Shown: positions 1 to 7,521 of the stretch, piece by piece
Layout: each line of letters starts with the position of its first letter
Numbering within the stretch: the stretch's first letter is position 1
Assembly: GCA_964611635.1 (NCBI GenBank)
Contig: CAZTAS010000081.1
Coordinates: 1-24,081, forward strand
Length of the DNA: 24,081 nt
Direction of reading: 5' to 3'
Source of the DNA: JAFDED01 sp964611635
Lineage (GTDB): Bacteria; Desulfobacterota; JAFDED01
Made by a program: the position numbers and the translations under genes
The notes under the pieces: model-generated
Told to the model about the DNA's origin: nothing
Databases searched by the model: none
The model's input: the letters and a program-made list of their open reading frames with translations, nothing else

Positions 1-242
1 CCAGTGGAGAATTCAACATCAGTGGTTTCCAGAACAAAAACCTGCGCAAAAAGCTCTCAGGCAAAACCAGCGCTCAGGTTTCCCGAATACTTAAACGTCT
101 TCGAGTGCATGAAATTATAAAGAGCATTGGACATACGTACAAATATTACCTTACAAAACTTGGCTGCCAGGTCGTATCAGCCGGCCTGAAACTCAAAGAA
201 CTCGTGATCATACCTGATCTGGCAGCAAATCTTCCGGCATGA
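1..242 (+). CDS. C-terminal end of a winged-helix (MarR-like) family protein, cut by the window edge
   Basis: Reading frame 3 is open from the first base to a TGA at 240-242, giving 79 residues and no start. The peptide contains NLRKKLSGKTSAQVSRILKR followed by a KYYLTKLGCQVV segment. That layout fits a helix-turn-helix followed by a wing, and resembles the C-terminal winged-helix of a widespread bacterial family often labelled MarR-family or hypothetical (full proteins several hundred residues long). That resemblance is from memory. The frame carries no stop and has sensible codon use, so it is probably the end of a real gene whose body lies upstream. Its target and function cannot be seen here. 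The gene reads toward the fragment-rich region at 298-1740. Confidence 0.6.
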   Translation, partial: SGEFNISGFQNKNLRKKLSGKTSAQVSRILKRLRVHEIIKSIGHTYKYYLTKLGCQVVSAGLKLKELVIIPDLAANLPA

Positions 243-297
243 AAGAGCATATTTTCTGCCAGAAAAAACACGAATTTCATAGTTAAGGTACTAAATA

Positions 298-471
298 TCA
301 TGTTCCGAATATTTTGTTAGAAATCCAGGGACGGAAGCCAACATATTTCCCAGACCGGTGAAACCTGACATTGCAACTGCTTGTGCGAGGGAAATTAATG
401 TCCCTATTAACATCAAAGGCACATTAAAAAATGCCGGGCTGGATAGTCCCACCACCAAAAAAGCCTACTAA
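298..471 (+). pseudogene. Short open stretch resembling a piece of an amino-acid kinase (aspartokinase-like), very uncertain
   Basis: One frame is open from a TAA near 290 to the TAA at 469-471 (about 57 codons) and has no convincing start or ribosome site. It contains EANIFPRPVKPDIATACARE and, directly after, INVPINIKGTLKN. The pattern PR-x-V-x-P-x-A followed by a VPI-x-IK-x-T strand recalls the aspartokinase catalytic domain just before its ACT region, but the match is weak. The end of the frame (PTTKKAY) does not continue that family. I read it as a degraded fragment; it could also be chance. The rest of 243-587 holds nothing else that I recognise apart from the stub at 515. Confidence 0.2.
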
Positions 472-514
472 AAGTAGGGGAAAATTTAGGGAAGAACGAG
501 AGTAGAAGGTGAGA

Positions 515-640
515 TTGTTCATTAAGCGCGGGCATCTTCGATCAGAGCGTATCAAAGAAGCCATACTGAGGGTGCGGAGAGAAGAGTTTATTTCAATAAG
601 CTCTCCGTTTGTAAATCATCGGCAACATCAGAGAGATTGA
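515..640 (+). pseudogene. N-terminal stub of a protein-L-isoaspartate methyltransferase-like gene
   Basis: A TTG at 515 opens a frame that reads KRGHLRSERIKEAILRVRRE then EFI before becoming unrelated sequence and stopping at 638-640. The pattern R-G-x-L-x-S-E-R-I-K-E-A-x-x-x-V-x-R-E-x-F is typical of the N-terminal helix of the Pcm family (protein-L-isoaspartate O-methyltransferase, about 210 residues). Only about 26 recognisable codons remain. The match ends near 592, exactly where the minus-strand aldehyde-oxidoreductase-like frame has its stop (588-590). The two genes were therefore joined at this point by a rearrangement or insertion. The family assignment rests on this short motif only. 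Confidence 0.4.
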
Positions 641-1736
641 GTTGATAAAGTTTTTCACGCGTTGGCCATCCCTTTTCTTCATCCCATCCGCGTAATTTAT
701 AATATTTTGTCTTGGCTTTTTCAAAATCCGATTTTGAAATCGCTTTTTCGCCGTTTCGCTCTGAAAAATATGATTCGTGAAAGGTGTCTTCGTCTCGGGT
801 TCTGCCTTCTCGTACCATGAAAGCTCTTGCGAGATTCCATACTCTTTCCCCAACCTGATTTAATTCTTTTTCAGTTAGTTTATAACCAGTAACTGCTCCA
901 AGAAGTTGACTTTCTAAGAATGTATCCCCAATTCGATTTTCCGTCGCATAGGTGAAGATAATAGGGTATACCCAATCACAAAGGACTAAGATATTAATCA
1001 CCGCAGATCTATCCTGTGCATAAATAATAGCTTCTGGTTTATGTTCAAATGTTGAATGATCAATAGCTATTTCCGTACCGAATATTTTATTGGAAAGCAT
1101 CTTCGTGTATTCGAGCGGAATGGTAAAGGATTGAGGTCGCTTTTGGGAGGACACGGAGAGACGATAGTATGGATACTGATCAATAATCGGATCCCGGCTA
1201 TCAAGTGCCCATTGGAGAGCAACCCCAGGATATTGGCGCACTGACCCATGTTGTGGTGAACCATGAGCAGGAAAATATCTTGAACAGTATTCCCAGCCAT
1301 CTTTGATTTGATCCGCTGTTCTGGCAGACCCATCAGCCAAGAGATTGCCTATCCCCTTTCGCCTCGCTATGCTGTGAAGAAGTTTTTTAATGAATTCCCT
1401 GCTGCCAATTTTGTTTAGTGGAAACTCTGGGTCTTCTTTAATGAGTCCTGCATTATATAAATCTTCTAAAAAATGAATCATACCATTAAAAAACTCGAAT
1501 GTATCAATGCCGAGACGGTTGGCCAAAATGTTGCCATCCGCAACAGCCTGAGCTCTTTCAAGAGTATTACCATAATATTTAGTTGCGGCGGGATAATAAA
1601 AATAATTACTGCAATCTATATATCTTGTTCGTAAACAGCACAATGTCCCTTCCGGCTCTTTAGCTATTCCATCCGATAGGTAATCGCCTGCTCTTTTCCC
1701 CAGCCATTTAGGGACATTCAGAAAACCGCTGATAAC
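588..1736 (-). pseudogene. C-terminal part of an aldehyde:ferredoxin oxidoreductase (AOR)-family protein, N-terminus missing
   Basis: The frame is open from a stop at 1737-1739 to the TAA at 588-590, about 382 codons. Its only usable start is a TTG at 1643 without a good ribosome site. Recognisable AOR C-terminal features in order: NRLGIDTFEF (helix before the conserved D), RRKGIGNLLADG, a lone LVLCDWV cysteine (residue 222 counted from the TTG, where the family has its last cluster-ligating Cys), GERVWNLARAFMVREG, and the closing GWDEEKGWPTREKLYQL with DVADDL. AOR enzymes (about 600 residues) use a tungsten or molybdenum pterin and a [4Fe-4S] cluster to oxidise aldehydes or related substrates in anaerobes. 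The N-terminal pterin-binding domain and the first cluster cysteines are absent here, so the gene is almost surely inactive. Its 5' edge abuts the repeated 3' flank of TAXI receptor A. Confidence 0.75.
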
Positions 1737-1774
1737 TCATTCAAGCAATAGTAACGCTGGCTGCGAAAAATAGT

Positions 1775-1975
1775 AGGGCCCGACTGCCCGGGATCCATGC
1801 CATGATTAATGGCCATAAACATTAATTCCATTGATCAGGATCATCTCTTCAGGCGGCAGCCGAGCCCATTTTCCAGGACATGTCCATGCTGGCGCTTTCT
1901 TATGCAGCTCGGACTCACGACACATAAAAATGCAACACCGTTACCAATCCTCAGGGGAATTTCGCGCTAATCTCA
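1775..1975 (-). repeat. 3'-flank repeat of TAXI receptor genes, copy A
   Basis: This stretch directly after receptor gene A matches 5911-6120 (after receptor B) over most of its length. It begins with GGGCCCGACTGCCC and runs through the shared GATCCATGCCATGATTAATG block. Part of it also matches 7425-7521 (after receptor C). The repeat shows that receptors were copied together with their downstream flank. On the minus strand it holds the short ORF described at 1806-1925. No clear terminator (stem followed by T-run) is visible. Confidence 0.8.
1806..1925 (-). CDS. Possible 39-residue ORF, or the tail of a lost gene, in the TAXI 3' flank
   Basis: An ATG at 1925 opens a 39-codon frame ending in TAA at 1806-1808. 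The peptide carries KKAPAWTCPGKWARLPPEEM and ends in NGINVYGH. In the homologous flank after receptor B the same frame reads KKAPAWVYPGKWARLSPEEM and also ends in YGH-stop, with no indel. There, however, a TGA replaces the codon just before KK. Of nine base differences over the shared 32 codons only about three are silent, so purifying selection is not evident. No good ribosome site is seen. It could be the relic C-terminus of a gene that once followed the ancestral receptor. I do not recognise the family. Confidence 0.2.
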   Translation of the reverse strand: MCRESELHKKAPAWTCPGKWARLPPEEMILINGINVYGH

Positions 1976-3016
1976 CTACCACGGCCAGTCGACGATCTTT
2001 GGAACCTTGATACCGACCTCTTTGTAATAGCGTGCGGCCCCTGGGTGCACCGGGATGGTCGCGGCGATTAGAGCGGTCTTCAACTGGATCTGCGGTCCCC
2101 AGGCCGCCAGCGCGTGAAAATCTTTCTCGTGCTCCCAGAAAACCTTGGTGGCCTGGTAAATGAGGTCTTCCGATACGTCCTTATGAGTAAAGTGCTGCAT
2201 ATAGAGTCCGAAGGTGTGAAAGTCGTTGAGCAAGTTTCGGTAGCTTCCGCCCTGAATCGTCAGTTCAGTCATTCCCGGAATCATCTTGACGATCTTCTTG
2301 CGCATTTCGGGCTTTACCTCGAGAAAACGGATACCAAGGGTATTGTCGATATCCATAATCACGGAACTGGGGACAGTGGTGTGGATCATCAGCATATCAC
2401 ATTGGCCGTCCTTCATCAGGCCGATGGCGTTTGCGTAGTTCACATAAGCCAGCGACCCCCCTCGCTTCTTCAGATCATCATACGAGCTGCCATAAGCCTC
2501 GAAGATCTTTCCTATCCATTGGAAGTGACCTGACAGCTTGGATATTACCATGAGGTTCCTGAGGGGGTACTTGGTGACGGCTTCCCTGACGGACTTGATG
2601 GGAGAATTTTTGGGCACAAAGATATGAAAATATGCAGGATTTGTAGAGTTGACAAACCGAAGGTTTTTAGTCTCCTTCCCCTTGAACTTTTCACGTACTC
2701 CCCGCGTGGTGTTATAGAGTGTATTGGGGTCGGCCTGTCCCATGGTGAATTTCTTCTGGTTTACCGACAGGGTATTAGCATAGTACGACCCGGTGGTTGC
2801 ACTGGCCGAAACGCAGGGGATCTCTTTGCTCATCAGTTCTGCCCATTTGGATATCACGACATAGCCGCCACCCGTGGCCGTCCCACCACAGATGGTAACG
2901 TACTTTGTTTCCTTACACTTTTCCGCACCCTTTGCCGGGGGCGCCCCGACAATGATCGCAGATAAGAAGAATACAAGGAGAGACGTGATGCAAACCTGAC
3001 TCTTTAATACTCTCAT
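1976..3016 (-). CDS. TAXI-family TRAP transporter solute-binding protein (receptor A)
   Basis: This is a 346-residue periplasmic receptor of a TRAP transporter of the TAXI (TRAP-associated extracytoplasmic immunogenic) type. It should bind a small substrate, usually an organic acid or amino-acid-like compound, and hand it to the fused permease. I chose the ATG at 3016 because a run of Gs (AAAAGGGGGG) lies eight bases upstream; a TTG 21 bases further up lies inside that ribosome site. Residues 1-31 form a signal peptide (hydrophobic LLVFFLSAIIVG, then PPAKGA-EKC). The mature part shows ETKYVTICGGTATGGGYVVI, the TAXI first beta-strand and glycine loop, then SASATTGSYYANTL and GQADPNTLYNTTRG. 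It is the most diverged of the three receptors. It is last in the transcriptional order, separated from the permease and small membrane gene by a 624-base region with its own leader. Confidence 0.88.
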   Translation of the reverse strand: MRVLKSQVCITSLLVFFLSAIIVGAPPAKGAEKCKETKYVTICGGTATGGGYVVISKWAELMSKEIPCVSASATTGSYYANTLSVNQKKFTMGQADPNTLYNTTRGVREKFKGKETKNLRFVNSTNPAYFHIFVPKNSPIKSVREAVTKYPLRNLMVISKLSGHFQWIGKIFEAYGSSYDDLKKRGGSLAYVNYANAIGLMKDGQCDMLMIHTTVPSSVIMDIDNTLGIRFLEVKPEMRKKIVKMIPGMTELTIQGGSYRNLLNDFHTFGLYMQHFTHKDVSEDLIYQATKVFWEHEKDFHALAAWGPQIQLKTALIAATIPVHPGAARYYKEVGIKVPKIVDWPW

Positions 3017-3640
3017 GTTTTTTACCCCCCTTTTCAAAAAAGATTAAGAAGTTGCAAGCTCATGCCCATCAATTTTTCAAGCGTTGATTTGAAATCCCGA
3101 TTCTTGCAATCGGAGTTCACCTCCTTTCCAGGTTGTGTGATGTAAGATGGCTCAAATGCAACTCAGCCAGCTTTTCCTGGCGGAAATCTCTCATACTATG
3201 AGAGCCTATCGCCCATTCATCCACAACTCTCTCTATCTCCGTTACTGTCGTAAAGCAGCATGAAAAAACATATGTTCTTCCGTGTTTTTCAGAACAAGAG
3301 CAACTCTCAACAACATATTCCAAATTTATGTTTTTCATGTCAAGGTGAAAATGTAATAATGCTGGTTTCACTTTAATTTCTCTTTTTTGCCTGAATCGAT
3401 AAATCTATATGCCGTCCCTTATTGATTGACACTGAATAATTCGATATTAACAACGAAAAATGAAAAACCCCGTATTTCAATTATGGGAAAATAGAAACCC
3501 TGAAAACAATAGGACGTTCTGAAGATCCATCAAAGATGAAGCTTCCTATTTACTTTGGAGACTGATTATTGATGGCATAGCACCAAGGAGGCTATAACCT
3601 ATGAGATGATGTGTAATTGAGATTATGAGCTCCGCAAGAT
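3017..3640 (-). other. Leader region of TAXI receptor A
   Basis: The first 350 bases upstream of receptor A are partly homologous to the leader of receptor C (8557-8790). Both have a GGAGGTGA- or GGGGGTGA-like motif about 100 bases before the ATG (minus strand; 3118-3127 here) and a TTGACAT motif (minus strand, 3343-3338 here). A sigma-70-like -35 at 3343-3338 would pair with a weak GAATAT at 3320-3315. A GTG-started 84-codon frame (3117-3371) crosses this block and ends inside the GGAGGTGA motif. It is not conserved in the copy C leader and has no ribosome site, so I do not call it a gene. Nothing else is recognised in 3372-3640. Confidence 0.5.
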
Positions 3641-3814
3641 TTATTCTTGGTGTTTTCCTTTCTGAAAAAGCCAAAAGACAAAGAGGCACACCCACACAGC
3701 GAGAAAAAAGATTAAGATGAAGGCTTTGAAATTGGCGATCTGCAAATTCCGGTGCCCCAGAAAGTAAAACACGATTCCCATGGCGATGATTAACAGCCAC
3801 CAGATTGGTTTCAT
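3641..3814 (-). CDS. Small two-helix membrane protein downstream of the TAXI permease
   Basis: This 57-codon ORF starts at the ATG at 3814 and ends at the TAA at 3643-3641. It begins 34 bases after the permease stop and has a GAAAGGA-type ribosome site. The protein is almost entirely hydrophobic. Helix 1 is about residues 4-20 (IWWLLIIAMGIVFYFLG), followed by a polar link HRNLQIANFK. Helix 2 is about residues 31-50 (AFILIFFLAVWVCLFVFWLF), followed by a basic tail QKGKHQE. Two clean helices with a charged loop, good spacing and the right strand argue that it is real. A longer overlapping frame (3546-3824) encodes nothing coherent and is its shadow. The role is unknown; by position it may be an accessory subunit of the TAXI-TRAP permease. 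I do not recall a named family. Confidence 0.65.
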   Translation of the reverse strand: MKPIWWLLIIAMGIVFYFLGHRNLQIANFKAFILIFFLAVWVCLFVFWLFQKGKHQE

Positions 3815-3848
3815 GCTTTTCCAATCCTTTCTAGCACACTAAGGTAGT

Positions 3849-5843
3849 TCAATCCTCAGGGCTCCCCGATTCTTCCTTCAGCGGAGCTACTGGTGAAATC
3901 CTGTGCCCCCTGACCTGAATCTTCTGCCATATAATAACGAGTACTAAAAGGCTGATCCCTATCGTGTCCGTCATCAACCCGGGTTTGATCAAACTAATGG
4001 CCGAGATGAACAATAGCAAGCGTTGGAACAGATTTTCTCTTGTGAACATCCACCCCTCAACGCTTGAAGCAAGGCAATAGATGCCGATGAGGGCTGTGAT
4101 AGATGTGGACACAATGCGAATCAAGGGTCCTTCCAGCAAGATTTCGGGTGCATAAACAAACATAAAGGGCACGATGAACCCGGCGATACCCAGCCGCCAG
4201 GCCACGAATCCTGTCCTCATAGGATTGGCATCGGCAATACCGGCTGCAGCATATGCACCTATAGCCACCGGCGGGGTGATCATGGAGATGACTCCGTAAT
4301 ACAGGGCAAACATGTGAGCGGCCATCTTGGTTATGCCCATCTTCATCAAGACAGGGATAATTAATGCCGCTACTGTGACATACACAGCGGTGGTGGTGAG
4401 TCCCATTCCCAGGATGATGCACGCAATCATGGTCAAAAATAACGCGGGGATCAAATGGCCGCCTGAGACTTCAATAATGAAAGATGAGAAACGCATCCCC
4501 ACGCCCGATGCGAAAACGCAGCCGATGATGATCCCTGCCGTGGCGCAGGCAACGGATACCGGTGCTACAACCCGACCGGCTTTCTCCATCATTTTTAAAA
4601 ATGAATATGGGTTGGGCCTGCTTTCTTTTTTAAGGAATGCCAGAAAAAATATCGAAACCAACCCCCAGAACGCCGCCTTCATGGGAGTCATCCCTTTCAC
4701 CAGAATCCAGACAATGATGATCACGGGAATGACCAGGTGAATGCCGCTTTTCAACACGGGCCAGATCTTTGGAAGTTGCTCCCGGGGCAATCCCACAAGC
4801 CCCAGCTTCTTGGCCTCCAGATGCACCTGGACGAACAAGGAGAAGTAATACAGGATAGCGGGGATGGCAGCCGCTGCCGCTACCTTGATATAAGGGACGC
4901 CCATGAACTCCGCCATGACGAAGGCTACCGCCCCCATCACCGGTGGCATGATCTGGCCCCCGGTTGAGGCAGCTGCCTCCACGGCTCCCGCAAAAGTGCG
5001 TGGGTAACCGATTCCTTTCATTAGAGGTATGGTTACTGATCCGGTCCCAACGACATTCGCCACAACGCTTCCAGAGATGGTCCCGAACGTGCTGCTGGCG
5101 ACTACCGCAGTTTTGGCTGGACCGCCGGCCTGCCAGCCCATCAGGGCCACGGCCATATCGATGAAAAACTTCCCTGCGCCCGTTTCACTGAGGACAACGG
5201 AAAAGATGATAAACAACGCCACATACGCCGAAACTACAGCAATAGGAATGCTGAATATCCCATACGATTGAATCAGTTGACATTCCACAAACCAGTCCAT
5301 TGGTGATGCTGGCCCATTTAAAATACCGGGAAAGTATGGTGCATAAAAAGAATGAAGGATAAATAATAGGGCCGCCAAGACTAGTGCCCAACCTACCGCC
5401 CGCCGGGTGGCCTCCATTATTAAGCTCATATAAATAATAGTGATGATTTGATCTTCTCTGGTGATCATTCCTTCTTTATCGAGGAAAGCGTCCAGGTCCC
5501 AAACGATCCAGTATTCGATCCAGATCACCAGGGCAATGAGCATCAGATCCACTAGAAAAAGCCAGTCGGGCTTCTCCTTCCATGATTTGCGGCCCAGGGG
5601 GAAGATCAGAAAGGTTAAAATCAACGCAAAAGCCAGGTGCATGGAGCGGTGGGCCTGTGGTCTCGGCTGGTTGAAGTGTCCGGTATAGATCTGATACAGC
5701 GCGAAGGTAATAGCGACTCCGGCGATGAAAAGGGCCACGAGAGTTTGCATGTTAAGTTGTTTTTGGGACAACAAAACCTCAAAGGGCCCTGGCGGCTCCT
5801 TTGGCAATTCCATCCGAATGGTCTGATCTTTTTCTTCAACCAT
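3849..5843 (-). CDS. Fused 4TM-12TM TRAP transporter permease (TAXI type)
   Basis: This 664-residue inner-membrane permease combines the small (DctQ-like) and large (DctM-like) TRAP subunits in one chain, the usual form that partners TAXI receptors. About residues 30-190 hold the first membrane helices (LVALFIAGVAITFALYQIY and following). From about 190 the 12TM module begins, with TRAP hallmarks STGGQIMPPVMGAVAF (about residue 290) and SMITPPVAIGAYAAAGIADA (about residue 520). These pseudo-symmetric loops line the substrate and sodium sites. The C-terminus is short, soluble and acidic (EESGSPED). The ATG at 5843 has a GAAGG ribosome site nine bases upstream. It lies 277 bases after receptor B, and the small membrane gene follows after 34 bases. 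Import is expected to be driven by an ion gradient; the substrate cannot be told from sequence. Confidence 0.92.
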   Translation of the reverse strand: MVEEKDQTIRMELPKEPPGPFEVLLSQKQLNMQTLVALFIAGVAITFALYQIYTGHFNQPRPQAHRSMHLAFALILTFLIFPLGRKSWKEKPDWLFLVDLMLIALVIWIEYWIVWDLDAFLDKEGMITREDQIITIIYMSLIMEATRRAVGWALVLAALLFILHSFYAPYFPGILNGPASPMDWFVECQLIQSYGIFSIPIAVVSAYVALFIIFSVVLSETGAGKFFIDMAVALMGWQAGGPAKTAVVASSTFGTISGSVVANVVGTGSVTIPLMKGIGYPRTFAGAVEAAASTGGQIMPPVMGAVAFVMAEFMGVPYIKVAAAAAIPAILYYFSLFVQVHLEAKKLGLVGLPREQLPKIWPVLKSGIHLVIPVIIIVWILVKGMTPMKAAFWGLVSIFFLAFLKKESRPNPYSFLKMMEKAGRVVAPVSVACATAGIIIGCVFASGVGMRFSSFIIEVSGGHLIPALFLTMIACIILGMGLTTTAVYVTVAALIIPVLMKMGITKMAAHMFALYYGVISMITPPVAIGAYAAAGIADANPMRTGFVAWRLGIAGFIVPFMFVYAPEILLEGPLIRIVSTSITALIGIYCLASSVEGWMFTRENLFQRLLLFISAISLIKPGLMTDTIGISLLVLVIIWQKIQVRGHRISPVAPLKEESGSPED

Positions 5844-5910
5844 TTATGAACCTTCAGAAAATAGCAGATAATTCATCAAAAAGACATTAATGCGGGCCAC
5901 GAAAGAAAGG

Positions 5911-6120
5911 AGGGCCCGACTGCCCAAGATCCATGCCATGATTAATGGCCATAACCATTAATACCATTGTTCAGGATCATCTCTTCCGGCGACAGCCGAG
6001 CCCATTTTCCAGGATATACCCATGCGGGCGCTTTCTTTCACAGCTCGCACTCGCAATTCATAACAACACAGTAACACAGTGACCAATAATAAATAAGGGA
6101 AATCCCACACTAATCTCTCA
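5911..6120 (-). repeat. 3'-flank repeat of TAXI receptor genes, copy B (receptor B to permease gap)
   Basis: This homologue of 1775-1975 fills most of the gap between receptor B and the permease. Its part nearest the receptor (about 6025-6120) is nearly identical to 7425-7521, which follows receptor C. The minus-strand tail frame seen in copy A is present here from the KK codons to its stop, but a TGA sits directly in front of it. The remaining 5844-5910 holds only the ribosome site of the permease gene. Confidence 0.8.
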
Positions 6121-7155
6121 CTACCACGGCCACTCGACCTTCGGCAGCTTCATGCCAATCTCTTTATAGTAGCGTGCAGCCCCAGGGTGAATCGGGATAT
6201 TAACGCCTCGCAGTGCGCTTTCTCTTCGAATCGTCCGTGCCCATGCCCCTATCTCCTGGAAACCTTTCTCGTGTTCCCAGAAAACCTTGGTAGCATTATA
6301 AATAAAATCCTCAGAGATATCCTTGTGGGTGAAAGTGTGAAAATAGACACCTATGGTGTGATAGTCCTTGGGCATATTCTTGTATGTTCCGCCAGGAACC
6401 GTAACTTCGACAAATCCCGGAATCAGCTTGGTGAGCTTCTTGCGGATTGCGGGCTCCATCTCGAGAAAACGGACTCCAGGGTTGGAGTCTATATCCAAAA
6501 TGACAGACCCAGGTATTGTGGTATGGATCAGCAGGATATCGCATTGGCCATCCTTCATTAGATTGATACCGCCTGTGTAGTTCACATAAGCCAGTGACCC
6601 GCCCCGCTTCTTCAGATCATCATACGAGGAGCCATACGCCTCGAAGATCTTGCTTACCCACTGGTAGGTAGCTCCCAGCTTTGAGACTACCATGACATTC
6701 CTGCATGGGTACGTGGCGATGTCCTTTACTGCCTTGATGGGATGATTCTTGAGAGTGAAGATATAAAAAGCTCCGTGATGGATGGCGTTGATAAACCGAA
6801 GGTTTTTTGTCTCCTTTCCTTTGAACTTTTTGATAACCCCGCGGGAGGTGTTATACAAGGTATTGGGATCGGCTATTCCAATGGTGTGGCGCTTCTCATT
6901 CACTGTAAGGGCATTGGCCACGAAAGACCCCGTTGTTGCACTGGCCGAGACGCAAGGAATCTCTTTACTAATCACCTCGGCCCATTTTGCTGCAATCATC
7001 ATGGTGCCCGCCGTGGCCACCCCATTACTGATGGTGACATATATTTTTTCCTTACACTTTTCTGCCGCTCCAGCCGGGGGCACTCCGGCAATGAACGTAG
7101 CAAAGAAGCATACAAGAAAACAAGCAATAAAAACTTTGCTTTTGATAGCTCTCAT
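6121..7155 (-). CDS. TAXI-family TRAP transporter solute-binding protein (receptor B)
   Basis: A 344-residue TAXI receptor, very close to receptor C and more distant from A. The ATG at 7155 is preceded by AGAGGATC at suitable spacing. A signal peptide covers about residues 1-30 (FIACFLVCFFATFIAGVPPA, then GAAEKC). The mature protein keeps the glycine-rich first loop (YVTISNGVATAGTMMIAAKW), SASATTGSFVANAL, GIADPNTLYNTSRG and a C-terminal HPGAARYYKEIGMKLPKVEW shared word for word with C. It differs from C mainly around residues 300-315 (IGAWARTIRRESALRG versus LAPWGAGIHLETALRG), so the two may accept different ligands. It lies between C and the permease and is probably transcribed from the C promoter. 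Its own upstream region lacks the conserved leader found before A and C. Confidence 0.88.
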   Translation of the reverse strand: MRAIKSKVFIACFLVCFFATFIAGVPPAGAAEKCKEKIYVTISNGVATAGTMMIAAKWAEVISKEIPCVSASATTGSFVANALTVNEKRHTIGIADPNTLYNTSRGVIKKFKGKETKNLRFINAIHHGAFYIFTLKNHPIKAVKDIATYPCRNVMVVSKLGATYQWVSKIFEAYGSSYDDLKKRGGSLAYVNYTGGINLMKDGQCDILLIHTTIPGSVILDIDSNPGVRFLEMEPAIRKKLTKLIPGFVEVTVPGGTYKNMPKDYHTIGVYFHTFTHKDISEDFIYNATKVFWEHEKGFQEIGAWARTIRRESALRGVNIPIHPGAARYYKEIGMKLPKVEWPW

Positions 7156-7424
7156 GGTTTTGATCCTCTTCTTCAGAAAGTTAAATCAAAAGGTACCCAA
7201 CCTCCTGGATGCCCTCGCTATCGAGCCCGCAGGGCAGCGTTCAAAGGGATTCTCATCTTGCCACAGCATCAAATTTCGAGCCACGGCACATTCTGCAGGA
7301 TATTTCAGTCTGCGGTTCATTGCTTTTCTATCGGTTTTTGGTCAGGCCTCGACCGCTCATCAGCCAAGCCAGGAACAGTGGTGGGCTTAAACAACCTTAA
7401 AAAATCCTTTGTAACAGAATATAC
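7156..7424 (-). other. Unique spacer upstream of TAXI receptor B
   Basis: Only about the first 25 bases (the ribosome-site region) match the leader of receptor C. The rest, to about 7425, occurs once in the window and marks the duplication joint. The minus strand has a 44-codon ATG frame at 7320-7186 (begins MNRRLKYPAECAVARN). It has no ribosome site and no recognisable family, and may be a relic. No promoter that I would defend is visible. Confidence 0.4.
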
Positions 7425-7521
7425 TCATGCGGGCGCTTTCTTTCACAGCTCGCACTCGCAACTCATAACAACACAGTAACACCGTGACGAATAATAAGGG
7501 AAATCCCACGCTAATCTCTCA
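7425..7521 (-). repeat. 3'-flank repeat of TAXI receptor genes, copy C (shortened)
   Basis: This 97-base stretch after the receptor C stop is nearly identical to about 6025-6120. It shares CATGCGGGCGCTTTCTTTCA and the block TAACAACACAGTAACAC. The match ends abruptly at about 7425, so the far half of the flank present in copies A and B is missing. This is one edge of the tandem duplication that produced receptors B and C. Confidence 0.8.

Noticed and set aside
3546..3824. 92-codon minus-strand ORF
   Set aside because: It overlaps the 57-codon two-helix membrane protein in another frame, has no coherent composition and a poorer start.
6742..7479. Long plus-strand ORF (245 codons) and an overlapping 202-codon frame
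   Set aside because: They lie antisense to TAXI receptor B and its upstream spacer, have no domain pattern, and arise from the codon structure of the real gene; the equivalent antisense frames exist opposite A and C.
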